64,000 nt of DNA from JADGHE01 sp035716025 (GTDB taxonomy: Bacteria > Pseudomonadota > Alphaproteobacteria > Rhizobiales > Xanthobacteraceae): contig DASTKH010000047.1 of assembly GCA_035716025.1 (NCBI GenBank), forward strand, positions 1-64,000, read 5' to 3'. The number at the start of each line of letters is the position of its first letter. Position 1 is the stretch's first letter. The notes beneath the pieces were generated by a model. It was given only the letters and a program-made list of their open reading frames with translations. It had not been told where the DNA came from and made no database searches. Below, piece after piece: positions 19,286-27,397 of this stretch. Both the position numbers and the translations under genes were made by a program.

Positions 19286-20290
19286 ATGCTGCCGGCGACG
19301 AATTTCGACCCGCCTTTCAACATCACGCGGGCAAGCCACCTCGTCTTCACCGTTCGCGATCTCGCGGCGAGCCGCGACTTCTACACCGAAGTGGTTGGGC
19401 TGATCGTGAGCGACGAGGCCCCCGACACGCTCTGGCTTCGCGGCGTCGAGGAGCGCGCGCACCACAGCCTCACGCTCAAAAGGACCAGCGGCGCGCCGGT
19501 GTGCGAGCGCGTCGGCTTCCGTGTCTTTCTCGACGCGGATCTCGAGCGCGCGAAGGCGCATTTCGATCGCATCGGCATTCCTGCGCGCTGGGCGGAGGTT
19601 CCCCACCAGGGCCGCACCCTGCACGTTTCCGACGCCTTCGGAACGCCGCTCGAATTCTGCGCCCGCATGGAGACGCGCGAGCGCCTCCACACTCGCCTCG
19701 ACATCCACAAGGGCGGACGCGCGCTGCGTATGGATCACTATCAAGTCATTGTGCCGGACGTGCCGGCGGCGGCGAAGTGGTACACGGAGCTTGGCTTCCG
19801 CATTTCCGACTACATCTGCATCGAGGGAACGGACAGAATCGTCGGCACCTTCCTCTACCGGAAGAACAATCCCTGGGACATCGTGTTCCTGCAGCGCCCA
19901 GGCCCGCGCTTCCACCATTTCGGCTACGTGGTCGAGTCGGTCTCCGATATGGTGCGCGCGCTCGACGTGGCCGGCAGTCTCGGCTTTTCCGAGGCGGTCG
20001 AACACGGACCGGGCCGTCACGGCCACAGCCACTCCTACTACACTTATTTGCGCGACCCCGACGGGCACCGCTGCGAACTGCTTCTGCCGGCGATCCAGCT
20101 CGTCGACATCGACGAGGAACCGCAGCGTTTCACGATCGTGCCCGGGCGCAATTCCAATCGCTGGGGCGCACCGCCTCCGCCGAGCTGGTTCGAACAGGCC
20201 ACGCTCTTTCCCGGCGTGACCGTGAGCGCACCCGCCGCGACGGGCGCGCAAAGTCCGGTCACCGCCACCGAGCCGGCGCGCGCGGTTTGA
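19286..20290 (+). CDS. Extradiol dioxygenase / glyoxalase-fold protein (catechol 2,3-dioxygenase-like)
   Basis: The product is 334 residues, two VOC modules in tandem. Module 1 starts ASHLVFTVRDLAASRDFY and module 2 MDHYQVIVPDVPAAAKWYTEL. The likely iron ligands are His151, His210 or 211 (RFHHFGYVV) and Glu264 (HRCELLLP), the 2-His-1-carboxylate set of type I extradiol dioxygenases. A Pro-rich tail follows. The ATG at 19286 has AGGGGG upstream; an ATG at 19250 is also possible. It heads an operon with a TctC receptor and a carboxymuconolactone-decarboxylase-like protein, pointing to uptake and ring cleavage of an aromatic acid. The substrate is inferred only. Confidence 0.85.
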   Translation: MLPATNFDPPFNITRASHLVFTVRDLAASRDFYTEVVGLIVSDEAPDTLWLRGVEERAHHSLTLKRTSGAPVCERVGFRVFLDADLERAKAHFDRIGIPARWAEVPHQGRTLHVSDAFGTPLEFCARMETRERLHTRLDIHKGGRALRMDHYQVIVPDVPAAAKWYTELGFRISDYICIEGTDRIVGTFLYRKNNPWDIVFLQRPGPRFHHFGYVVESVSDMVRALDVAGSLGFSEAVEHGPGRHGHSHSYYTYLRDPDGHRCELLLPAIQLVDIDEEPQRFTIVPGRNSNRWGAPPPPSWFEQATLFPGVTVSAPAATGAQSPVTATEPARAV

Positions 20291-20367
20291 CTTCCGCGCG
20301 CTCTGCCGAAACGGCGGGCGCGTGCAATCGTCACGAAGATAACGAAAGCAAACGGGGGAGAAACGCC

Positions 20368-21375
20368 ATGCTGTCGCGTCGCTCGATGCTGCTTGCAACC
20401 GCCGCATCGGCCGGCCTCGTCGCCGCGCCGCGGATCGGGCTCGGACAATCCGGCCCGGTGGAAGGCTGGCCGTCCGGGCCGGTCCGCGTCGTCTCGCCGG
20501 CCGGGGCCGGCGGGCCAAGCCAGAATTTCAGGCTCTATGCCGACCACCTGCAAAAGCGGTTCGGCCAGCCTTTTGTTCTCGAAAACATTCCGGGCGCCTC
20601 GGGCGCAATCGGCGCTCAGCAGGTGCTGCGCGCGCCGGCCGACGGCCACACCCTAATTCTCGCATCCAACAGCACGATCGTGTTGGCGCCGCTTGTCATT
20701 CCCAACTTCCCTGTTCACGCCAGCCAGTTCGACCCGATCGCGCTGTTCTTCCGTTTCCGGTTCCTGCTCCTCGCCAATCACCAGCTTCCCGTCCGATCGC
20801 TCGCCGAGCTCGTCGCTTATGCCAAGGAACGGCCGGGTCAACTGAGCTTCGGCTCGCCCGGCATCGGCACCGGCGGCCATGTCGTTACCGAGCTGATGGT
20901 CAAGCGAACCGGGATCAAGGCCGTGCATGTTCCGTTCAAGTCGACGACACAACAGATGATGGACACGGCGGCCGGGAACCTGCAGTTCACTTTCGATACG
21001 ATCGGCAACGCACGCGGCATGGTGGAGGCCGGCAAGCTCATTCCGCTCGCGGTTACGGGCGCGGCGCGCGCGCCGGCTGCGCCCGACATCCCGACCTTCA
21101 AGGAACTCGGCTATCCCGGCTTTGAAAATCTCTTCGTCACCAACGGTCTGCTTGCTCCGAAGGGAAGCCCGAAAGGCATGGCGCCGGCGGCAATCCGCGC
21201 GCTCAATGCGGAAATCAGTCGCCTCAACGGCACCGGCCCGATCCGTGAGCGGCTGGAATCGCAGGCCTACGAGGTCGGCACCGGTTCGCCGGACGACTAC
21301 GCCGCCATGCTCGCGGAGGACATCAGGACCTGGTCGGCGGTCGTCAAGGAAACGGGAATCGGGGTGAAGGCGTGA
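20368..21375 (+). CDS. TctC/Bug-type periplasmic solute receptor
   Basis: The product is 335 residues with an Arg-containing signal peptide (LSRRSMLLATAASAGLVAA). The mature protein shows the Bug pattern: GPVRVVSPAGAGGPSQNF near the start (usually PFPPGGxxD), LENIPGASGAIGAQ, a central FGSPGIGTGGHV and the VPFKSTTQQMMD segment. It binds a carboxylated solute in the periplasm. No TctA or TctB membrane partner is encoded nearby, as is common for Bug proteins. GGGGGAG precedes the ATG by 8 nt. It sits between the dioxygenase-like gene and the decarboxylase-like gene and overlaps the latter by 4 nt, so the receptor probably supplies this pathway. Confidence 0.9.
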   Translation: MLSRRSMLLATAASAGLVAAPRIGLGQSGPVEGWPSGPVRVVSPAGAGGPSQNFRLYADHLQKRFGQPFVLENIPGASGAIGAQQVLRAPADGHTLILASNSTIVLAPLVIPNFPVHASQFDPIALFFRFRFLLLANHQLPVRSLAELVAYAKERPGQLSFGSPGIGTGGHVVTELMVKRTGIKAVHVPFKSTTQQMMDTAAGNLQFTFDTIGNARGMVEAGKLIPLAVTGAARAPAAPDIPTFKELGYPGFENLFVTNGLLAPKGSPKGMAPAAIRALNAEISRLNGTGPIRERLESQAYEVGTGSPDDYAAMLAEDIRTWSAVVKETGIGVKA

Positions 21376-21947
21376 GCGCGCGGATGCAAGGGGTCACCGA
21401 TGCGGAGATGAACGCGCGCCAGCGCGCCATCGCCGCGGAAATCGCGCGCGGCCCGCGCGGGCGGGTCGGTACGTTGATGCGGCTGTGGCTGCATAGCCCG
21501 GACGTCGCGGAGCACGCGCAGCGGCTCGGCGGCTATTTCCGCCTGCAGGACAACGTGCCAGGGCCCCTCGTCGAGATGGTGATCCTGCTGACGGCGCGGA
21601 AATGGCGCTGCGAATATGAATGGGTTCAGCACGAGCCCGCGGCGCGCGCGAAAGGTCTCGACGATGCGATCATCGAGGCGATCCGGCGCGAAGCGCGCCC
21701 GCCTTTCACAGACCCAGCGGCGGCTGCGGTGTTCGACTTCGCGGCCGCAATGCTAGACCGCCACGGCGTCGACGATGCGACCTTTTCGCGCCTGATGGCG
21801 CTCTATGGCCCGCGCGGGATCGTCGATCTTTCGGTGCTGATCGGCCACTACATCCATGGCGCGATCCTCCTCAACGCGGCCGGCGTGGGCCGCGGCGAGA
21901 ACGTCGATCCGCCATTCCCCACCGCCGCCGCCCCGGCGGCCGAATGA
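21372..21947 (+). CDS. Carboxymuconolactone decarboxylase/AhpD-like family protein
   Basis: The product is 191 residues, all-helical. It shows the conserved LVEMVILLTARKWRCEYEW-VQHEP block (about 57-80) and the late helix VDLSVLIGHYIHGAILLNA. There is no CxxC, so it is of the decarboxylase-like rather than peroxidase-like branch. The GTG start overlaps the TctC stop as GTGA, which indicates translational coupling; an ATG 12 nt downstream is an alternative. It is the last gene of the dioxygenase operon and might act on a lactone or ring-cleavage product. The exact reaction is not known for this branch. Confidence 0.85.
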   Translation: MSARMQGVTDAEMNARQRAIAAEIARGPRGRVGTLMRLWLHSPDVAEHAQRLGGYFRLQDNVPGPLVEMVILLTARKWRCEYEWVQHEPAARAKGLDDAIIEAIRREARPPFTDPAAAAVFDFAAAMLDRHGVDDATFSRLMALYGPRGIVDLSVLIGHYIHGAILLNAAGVGRGENVDPPFPTAAAPAAE

Positions 21948-22008
21948 GCGCGGACGCGAGTCGCCGCGTTCCCCATAGGTTTTCTCCGGCGAGCCCGCCG
22001 GCCGCGCA

Positions 22009-22517
22009 TCAGCCGGCGTAGCGCCGCACCGCCTCGATCATTTCCTGCGGCGGTTCGAGCTTCACCACGATCGGCCTGCCCGTTTCGAGCACGCTCTTGA
22101 GGCTCAACAGAATAAGCGGCCAGCCCTGGCAGCCGCCGGCGAGGATCGCATCGGGGATGTCCCACTGATGCGACTCCGTCATGGTTAGGCGCACGGCGCT
22201 GTCGAACGGTCCGATCTCGTAAGTCACGAGGCAGGTCGGCAACTTTTCGGAAATCCTCCACCCCTTCGACGACCCAGGTCGTCGCGAAGCGGCGTGGCGG
22301 CTCCCAGGCAACCACTTCGCCGCGGATGTGAACCGCGCCGTCCGGCCTGCGGATGACGAAGGCACCGCCCACGCGCGGCTCCGCCTCGACGGCGGATCCG
22401 GAAAAATACTGCCGCGTGAAGGCTGGATCGGTGAGCGCCTGCCAAACTTTCTCAGGCGCGGCCGCAATATAGGTGACGTAGACCGTCTTTGGCCTGAAAA
22501 CGATTCGTGTCGATCAT
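22009..22517 (-). pseudogene. SRPBCC (AHSA1-type) protein broken by two homopolymer frameshifts
   Basis: The gene starts at ATG 22517, overlapping the stop of the upstream SRPBCC gene as ATGA. Reading through requires removing one T from the TTTT just after codon 6 (giving MIDTNRFRPKTVYVTYIAAA) and one A from the AAAA near 22243 (giving DFRKLPTCLVTYEI). With both corrected it encodes 168 residues with the normal START-like pattern: KVWQALTDPAFTRQYF, then VVAWEPPRRFATTWVV, LTMTESH and the C-terminal LKSVLETG. It is similar in plan to its neighbour. Two single-base homopolymer expansions in about 260 nt look like sequencing errors, but real inactivation is possible. Confidence 0.8.
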
Positions 22518-22993
22518 GCCTGCACCGCCTCGGCTCGCCGCGCCGCCTCGTCGTCCCACGAGGGTTCAAGACCGCGGCCGGTTTCGAGGAAGGTTTTCAT
22601 GCTCGATAGAACCGCCGGCCAGCCCTTACGGATCATTTCGAACATCCGGCTGCCTTCATCAAACGCGTCGTGCGTCACGGTCAGTCGCGTCTGCCCTTTG
22701 AAGGGTGCGAGTTCGAACGTCACGCGCGAGGGGCGCTCGCCTTGAAAATCTTCGTAAAGCGACTGCCACGCATAGGAGAGTCGTCGCGGTGGATCGCTTT
22801 CGAGAATGGGATCCCGATGCACTTCTCTTCCGGCCGGATTTCTGGCCGTCATGTCGGCGCCCACGCCGCCGCTCGCCGCCACACGATACCCGAACCAGTA
22901 TTTCTCTGTGACGTCGGGATCGGTCAGGGCCTGCCAGACCTTCTCGGGGCTCGCCGCAATGTAGATGACATAGACAAATTTCGGTTTCGACAT
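22514..22993 (-). CDS. SRPBCC (AHSA1/START-like) domain protein
   Basis: The product is 159 residues, the usual size for AHSA1-type START-like proteins. It has the opening FVYVIYIAASPEKVWQALTDPDVTEKYW, a central ESDPPRRLSYAW, VTFELAPFKGQTRLTVTHDAF and the closing helix GWPAVLSSMKTFLETG. Such proteins form a hydrophobic ligand cavity and are typically paired with an ArsR-type repressor, as here, with the regulator 122 nt upstream on the same strand. The ATG at 22993 is chosen because the homology begins there; the frame upstream is antisense-like. The ligand is unknown. Confidence 0.88.
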   Translation of the reverse strand: MSKPKFVYVIYIAASPEKVWQALTDPDVTEKYWFGYRVAASGGVGADMTARNPAGREVHRDPILESDPPRRLSYAWQSLYEDFQGERPSRVTFELAPFKGQTRLTVTHDAFDEGSRMFEMIRKGWPAVLSSMKTFLETGRGLEPSWDDEAARRAEAVQA

Positions 22994-23115
22994 GGGGTCA
23001 CCTGAATTTCGATCTGCATTTCCTTGAAATTCATCGTCGGGACGTCGCGTGCGGGCCGCCGCATGGTCCAAAACGTCGGTCGCGATGAGATGAATCGTTC
23101 CCCTCTCACGCCCTT

Positions 23116-23424
23116 CTATTTGGACTCCAGCATCGCTTTCAGATCGCTCAGCGCCTGCAAGCGTGAACGCTCGAATTTTCCGATCCAGCGCTCGGCGATC
23201 TCGTGGATCGGCACCGGGTTGAGGTAATGCAGCTTCTCCCGGCCTCGCCGAATCGTGGCCACGAGATTGGCGGCCTCGAGCACCGCCAGATGCTTGCTGA
23301 CCGCCTGCCGCGTCATACCGAGCCCCGCACACAATTCGTTCAACGTCTGCCCGTTCTGGGCATGGAGCCGATCCAGCAGCCTGCGGCGGCTCGCATCGGC
23401 CAGTGCTCGGAACACCGCGTCCAT
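23116..23424 (-). CDS. ArsR-family winged-helix repressor
   Basis: The product is 102 residues. The winged-helix domain spans the protein: VFRALADASRRRLLDRL, NGQTLNELCAGLGMTRQAVSKHLAVLEAANLV (recognition helix) and the wing RRGREKLHYLNPVPI. There is no metal-binding Cys cluster, so it is of the branch that accompanies SRPBCC proteins and not an arsenic sensor. It heads a three-gene unit with two SRPBCC genes. A near-consensus promoter overlaps its own start region, with a GCAAC-N6-GTTGC inverted repeat inside the spacer, so autorepression is likely. Confidence 0.9.
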   Translation of the reverse strand: MDAVFRALADASRRRLLDRLHAQNGQTLNELCAGLGMTRQAVSKHLAVLEAANLVATIRRGREKLHYLNPVPIHEIAERWIGKFERSRLQALSDLKAMLESK

Positions 23425-23433
23425 GCCTGCTCC

Positions 23434-23462
23434 TAATATGCAACTCTTCGGTTGCCTGTCAA
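23434..23462 (-). promoter_or_regulatory. Sigma-70 promoter of the ArsR-SRPBCC unit
   Basis: On the minus strand, TTGACA (23462-23457) is followed by a 17-nt spacer and ATATTA (23439-23434). The ATG lies only 9 nt after the -10 box, so the message is predicted to begin within about 5 nt of the start codon. Confidence 0.8.
23440..23455. promoter_or_regulatory. Probable ArsR operator within the promoter spacer
   Basis: GCAAC-N6-GTTGC is a perfect inverted repeat located entirely between the -35 and -10 boxes. Binding there would block RNA polymerase, as expected for an autorepressing ArsR protein. Confidence 0.7.
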
Positions 23463-23606
23463 TGGGAAACCGCGGCCGATGCCGCCGACCACGACACCGC
23501 TTCGCGACAAGCCTGCCGTCCGCGATGACCGGGCTTTCGGGTCGGGCGCACACCGCTTTCGCGCTTTTGCGGCTTCTCCGCTACAATGCGCACCGCGAGG
23601 TGACGC

Positions 23607-26000
23607 ATGGACCGCGAAGCGCTTAACCTGCTCGGCCAACTCGAACGCAAGGTGTTGTGGCTTGCGGCATGGATGATCCACAACGCCAACCACCTGCGCG
23701 AGAACGTCGACGGGCTGAAGGTCGGTGGCCACCAAGCCTCCTCCGCCTCGCTCGCCACTATCATGACGGCGCTCTATTTCCATGTGCTGCGGCCGCAGGA
23801 CCGCGTCGCCGTGAAACCGCATGCAAGCCCCGTGTTTCACGCGATCCAGTATCTCTTCGGCCGCCAGACGCGCGAGAAGCTTGAGGCCTTCCGCGGCTAC
23901 AAGGGTGCGCAGAGCTATCCCTCGCGCACGAAGGACGCCGACGACGTCGACTTCTCGACCGGCTCGGTGGGGCTTGGCGTCGCGCAGACACTGTTCTCCG
24001 CGCTGGTGCAGGACTATGTGCGGGCACACGGCTGGGGCCTCGCTCGCCCCGAAGGTCGCATGATCGCCCTCGTCGGCGATGCCGAGCTCGACGAAGGCAA
24101 CATCTTCGAGGCGCTGCTCGAAGGCTGGAAGCAGGGCCTGCGCAATTGCTGGTGGATCGTCGACTACAACCGCCAGAGCCTCGACGCCGTGGTGCGCGAG
24201 GGCCTGTGGGCGCGCTACGAGGCGCTGTTCAAAAATTTCGGCTGGGACGTCGTCATTCTCAAATACGGCTCGCTGCAGCAGGCGGCCTTCCGCGAGCCGG
24301 GCGGCGAGGCGCTGAGGCGCTGGATCGATGCCTGTCCGAACCCCCTCTATTCCGCCCTGATCTTTCAGGGCGGGGCAGCCTGGCGCAAGCGCCTGCTCGA
24401 CGATCTCGGCGACCAGGGCGACGTCACGCGACTGATCGAAAGTCGCTCCGACGACGAACTCGCGCGTCTCATGAACAATCTCGGCGGCCACGATCTGCCG
24501 ACCATCCTCGACGCGTTCAATCGCATCGACCACGACCGGCCCACCTGTTTCATCGCCTACACGGTGAAGGGCTACGGCCTGCCCTTTGCAGGTCACAAGG
24601 ACAACCACGCCGGGCTGATGACGCCGGCGCAGATGGAAAGCTTTCGCGCCGCGATGAACATCCGGCCGGGTCACGAATGGGATCCCTACGAGGGGCTCGC
24701 CGCCGACGCCGAAACGCTCGAAGCCTTCATCCGCCGCGCGCCCTTCGCCGCGCCGACCGAACGCCGGCTCAAGGCCGAGCGCATTCCCGTCCCCGCCGAC
24801 CTGCCGGTGCCCGCCCACAAGGTGACGTCCACGCAGGCGGGGTTCGGGAACCTGCTCAACGAGATCGCGCGCGGCAAGGACGGCTTCGCCGACCGCATCG
24901 TCACCGCCTCGCCCGACGTGACGGTGTCCACCAATCTCGGCCCCTGGGTGAACCGCCGCGGCCTGTTCGCGCGGCAGGAGATGGCTGACATTTTCCGGCA
25001 GGAGCGCATTCCCTCGACCTATGCCTGGGACTTTTCGCCGCGCGGCCAGCACATCGAATTGGGCATTGCGGAGAACAACCTCTTCATCCTGCTCTCCGCG
25101 CTCGGCCTCTCGCATGCGATCAACGGCGAGCGGCTCTTGCCGATCGGCACGCTTTACGACCCGTTCATCGCCCGCGGGCTCGATGCACTGAATTATGCCT
25201 GCTACCAGGACGCGCGCTTCATTCTCGCCGGCACGCCGTCGGGGATCACGCTCGCACCCGAAGGCGGCGCGCACCAGTCGATCGGAACGCCGTTGATCGG
25301 GCTTGCGCAGGACGGGCTTGCCGCCTTCGAGCCCGCCTTCGTCGACGAATTGTCCGTGATCCTGCGCTGGGCGTTCGACTACGTCCAGCGGGACGGCGAG
25401 GGGGAGCCGTCGGAACGCAACTGGCTGCGCGACGAGACCGGGGGCTCGGTCTATTTGCGCCTCACCACGCGGGCGATCGAACAACTATCCCGCGCGCTCG
25501 ACGAAGAGACGCAGCAGGCGATCATCGACGGCGCCTACTGGCTGCGGCGGCCGGGGCCGAACTGCCAAGTGGTCGTTGCCTATACCGGCGCGGTTGCGCC
25601 GGAGGCGATCCAGGCGGTCGGCCTCATGGCGGAGGACCGACGCGACGTCGGCCTGCTTGCCGTCACCGCCTCAGACCGGCTCAACGCCGGCTGGACGGCG
25701 GCTGCGCGGGCGCGCGAGCGCGGCCTCGTGCATGCCCGCTCGCACATCGAACGGCTGTTGGCCGATGTGCCGTCGCATTGCGGGCTCGTGACCGTCGCGG
25801 ACGGCCATCCGGCGACGCTCGCGTGGCTGGGCGCGGTCGCGGGCCATCGTGTGCGTCCCCTCGGTGTCGAGCATTTCGGCCAGACCGGCACCATTCCCGA
25901 CCTCTACCGCCACTACGGCATCGACGCGAATGCGATCGTCGCTGCCGCCGAAGCCATCGCGCCGGGTCGCCCGATCCGGCACCTGCGCGCCCTGCCCTGA
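23607..26000 (+). CDS. Homodimeric pyruvate dehydrogenase E1-like thiamine-diphosphate enzyme
   Basis: The product is 797 residues, similar in layout to AceE-type E1 (887 in E. coli) and transketolase. The N-terminal module has GGHQASSASLATIMTALYFH, DFSTGSVGLGVAQ and the TPP/Mg motif GDAELDEGNIFEALLEGWKQ ending in the DYNRQSLD segment. The second module begins near KVTSTQAGFGNLLNEI and carries IELGIAENNLFILLSALGLS. The C-terminal module contains TVADGHPATLAWLGAV and LGVEHFGQTG. It should decarboxylate a 2-oxo acid or transfer a ketol unit; no lipoyl E2 or E3 is encoded nearby, so its role in a complex is open. It is divergent from the ArsR gene. Confidence 0.85.
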   Translation: MDREALNLLGQLERKVLWLAAWMIHNANHLRENVDGLKVGGHQASSASLATIMTALYFHVLRPQDRVAVKPHASPVFHAIQYLFGRQTREKLEAFRGYKGAQSYPSRTKDADDVDFSTGSVGLGVAQTLFSALVQDYVRAHGWGLARPEGRMIALVGDAELDEGNIFEALLEGWKQGLRNCWWIVDYNRQSLDAVVREGLWARYEALFKNFGWDVVILKYGSLQQAAFREPGGEALRRWIDACPNPLYSALIFQGGAAWRKRLLDDLGDQGDVTRLIESRSDDELARLMNNLGGHDLPTILDAFNRIDHDRPTCFIAYTVKGYGLPFAGHKDNHAGLMTPAQMESFRAAMNIRPGHEWDPYEGLAADAETLEAFIRRAPFAAPTERRLKAERIPVPADLPVPAHKVTSTQAGFGNLLNEIARGKDGFADRIVTASPDVTVSTNLGPWVNRRGLFARQEMADIFRQERIPSTYAWDFSPRGQHIELGIAENNLFILLSALGLSHAINGERLLPIGTLYDPFIARGLDALNYACYQDARFILAGTPSGITLAPEGGAHQSIGTPLIGLAQDGLAAFEPAFVDELSVILRWAFDYVQRDGEGEPSERNWLRDETGGSVYLRLTTRAIEQLSRALDEETQQAIIDGAYWLRRPGPNCQVVVAYTGAVAPEAIQAVGLMAEDRRDVGLLAVTASDRLNAGWTAAARARERGLVHARSHIERLLADVPSHCGLVTVADGHPATLAWLGAVAGHRVRPLGVEHFGQTGTIPDLYRHYGIDANAIVAAAEAIAPGRPIRHLRALP

Positions 26001-26123
26001 GAAAACCGCGGAACAGCACCGCCGCGCGGGGAGCGCGCGGCTGTGCTATGCCGGGGCGGAGCCGCAACGCGATCCCTCCTTCGGCCGAGACGCGGGCGGT
26101 GCTCACCACCGGGACTTTTCGAA

Positions 26124-27335
26124 ATGACCGACCTTGCCGCCCTTCGCAAGCAGCTCGCAAGCCGCGATCAAACGGATAGCCTCGTTGCGCTCGTGAGCGA
26201 AGCTGTCCGCATCCCGAGCGTCAGCGGACATGAACGAGAGGTCGGCGCTTATTTCGCGACCGCGCTCGCGCGGCGCGGGATCGAAACCACCGTGCAGGAA
26301 GTCGAGGGCGACAGCGTCAATGTCGTTGGGCGACTGAAGGGCGCGAAGCCGGGTCCACGCCTCCTGTTCCAGGGCCATATGGACACCGTGCCGGCTTACG
26401 GCCACGCCGAGGCGTTCAGCGGCGTCGTGCGCGACGGCAAGATTTTCGGGCGCGGCGCCTGCGACATGAAGGGCCCGCTCGCTGCCGTGGTCGAGGCGAT
26501 CGGCCTCGTCAAAAGCCTCGCCATTCCCTTGCGCGGCGAAGTCGTCGTGGCCTGCACGGCCGACGAAGAATCCCAGAAAAAGGGCATCGTGCGCTTGCTG
26601 GAGTCCGGCCTGAAGGCCGACATGGCGGTTTCGGTGGAGCCGACAAACATGCGAATCGCGCTCGCGCAGAAGGGTTGCGCCAGCCTGCGCCTCAGCACCT
26701 TCGGGGAAGCAGGCCACGGCAGCCGTCCGGAAGGAAAGGCCAATGCCATCCGCCGCATGGCCACCGTCGTTGCCGCGCTCGACGGCATGGAACCCGCGAC
26801 CTGCGAACTGCCCGGCATCGGCCGCATCGCCACGACCAACAATGTCGGCGTCATTTCCGGAGGACGGATGTTCATGGTCGTGCCCGACCGCTGCGATATC
26901 TGGATCGATCACCGCATGCTGCCGGGCGAAACCCAATCGGACGCGCTACGACGGTTCGAGGCGTTCGCCGATGCGCTTTCGGCGCGCGAAGGCTTCGCCG
27001 TCGAGGTTGCGCTCGAGCGGCAGGACTGGTCCTGGCCCCCGCTCGTTGCGCGCGGCCTCAAGGGCACGCGCATTCCTCCCGATGCTCCGGTCGTGCGCCT
27101 GCTTGCTGCGGCGGCGCGCGAGGTTCTCGGTGAGGCTCCGCCCTTCTGCATTCAGGACGCCTGGTGTGAAACGGATTTTCTCGTCAATGACGCCGGAATT
27201 CCGACGGTCAATTTCGGACCCGGCCGGATGGAGATTGCGCATTCGGATCACGAGCACATCGCGATCGCCGACATGCGCGATGCGGTTGCTGTCTATGCCC
27301 TCCTCATTCTGATGGCTCTCGGCGACGACGCTTGA
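26124..27335 (+). CDS. M20-family metallopeptidase (ArgE/DapE-type deacylase)
   Basis: The product is 403 residues. Metal-site motifs are in order: QGHMDTVPAYG (His and catalytic Asp), RGACDMKGP (bridging Asp), TADEESQKKG (Glu pair) and the terminal SDHEHIAIADM (His). The dimerisation domain sits between KGCASLRLSTFGEAGHGSRP and WIDHRMLPGE. These enzymes hydrolyse N-acyl amino acids or amide bonds in the cytoplasm. The ATG at 26124 follows the E1-like gene by 123 nt. The specific substrate (acetylornithine, succinyl-diaminopimelate or other) cannot be decided. Confidence 0.87.
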   Translation: MTDLAALRKQLASRDQTDSLVALVSEAVRIPSVSGHEREVGAYFATALARRGIETTVQEVEGDSVNVVGRLKGAKPGPRLLFQGHMDTVPAYGHAEAFSGVVRDGKIFGRGACDMKGPLAAVVEAIGLVKSLAIPLRGEVVVACTADEESQKKGIVRLLESGLKADMAVSVEPTNMRIALAQKGCASLRLSTFGEAGHGSRPEGKANAIRRMATVVAALDGMEPATCELPGIGRIATTNNVGVISGGRMFMVVPDRCDIWIDHRMLPGETQSDALRRFEAFADALSAREGFAVEVALERQDWSWPPLVARGLKGTRIPPDAPVVRLLAAAAREVLGEAPPFCIQDAWCETDFLVNDAGIPTVNFGPGRMEIAHSDHEHIAIADMRDAVAVYALLILMALGDDA

Positions 27336-27347
27336 ACGTGACGGTAG

Positions 27348-27369
27348 GGCCGCGCCGGCAGACGCGGCC
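27348..27369. terminator. Hairpin between convergent peptidase and TctC genes
   Basis: GGCCGCG-N8-CGCGGCC is a perfect 7-bp stem 13 nt past the peptidase stop and 29 nt from the TctC stop on the other strand. There is no T-run. Confidence 0.45.
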
Positions 27370-27397
27370 GCCACAGGCGTTGGCCCGTCCGCGCCCT

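Noticed and set aside
22009..22569. A 186-codon frame taken as an ordinary intact gene
   Set aside because: Only its C-terminal third matches SRPBCC; the N-terminal two thirds are out of frame, so the gene was annotated with frameshifts from 22517.
23433..25484. A 683-codon minus-strand frame opposite the E1-like enzyme
   Set aside because: The sense gene carries TPP motifs and normal length; the antisense frame has no family features.
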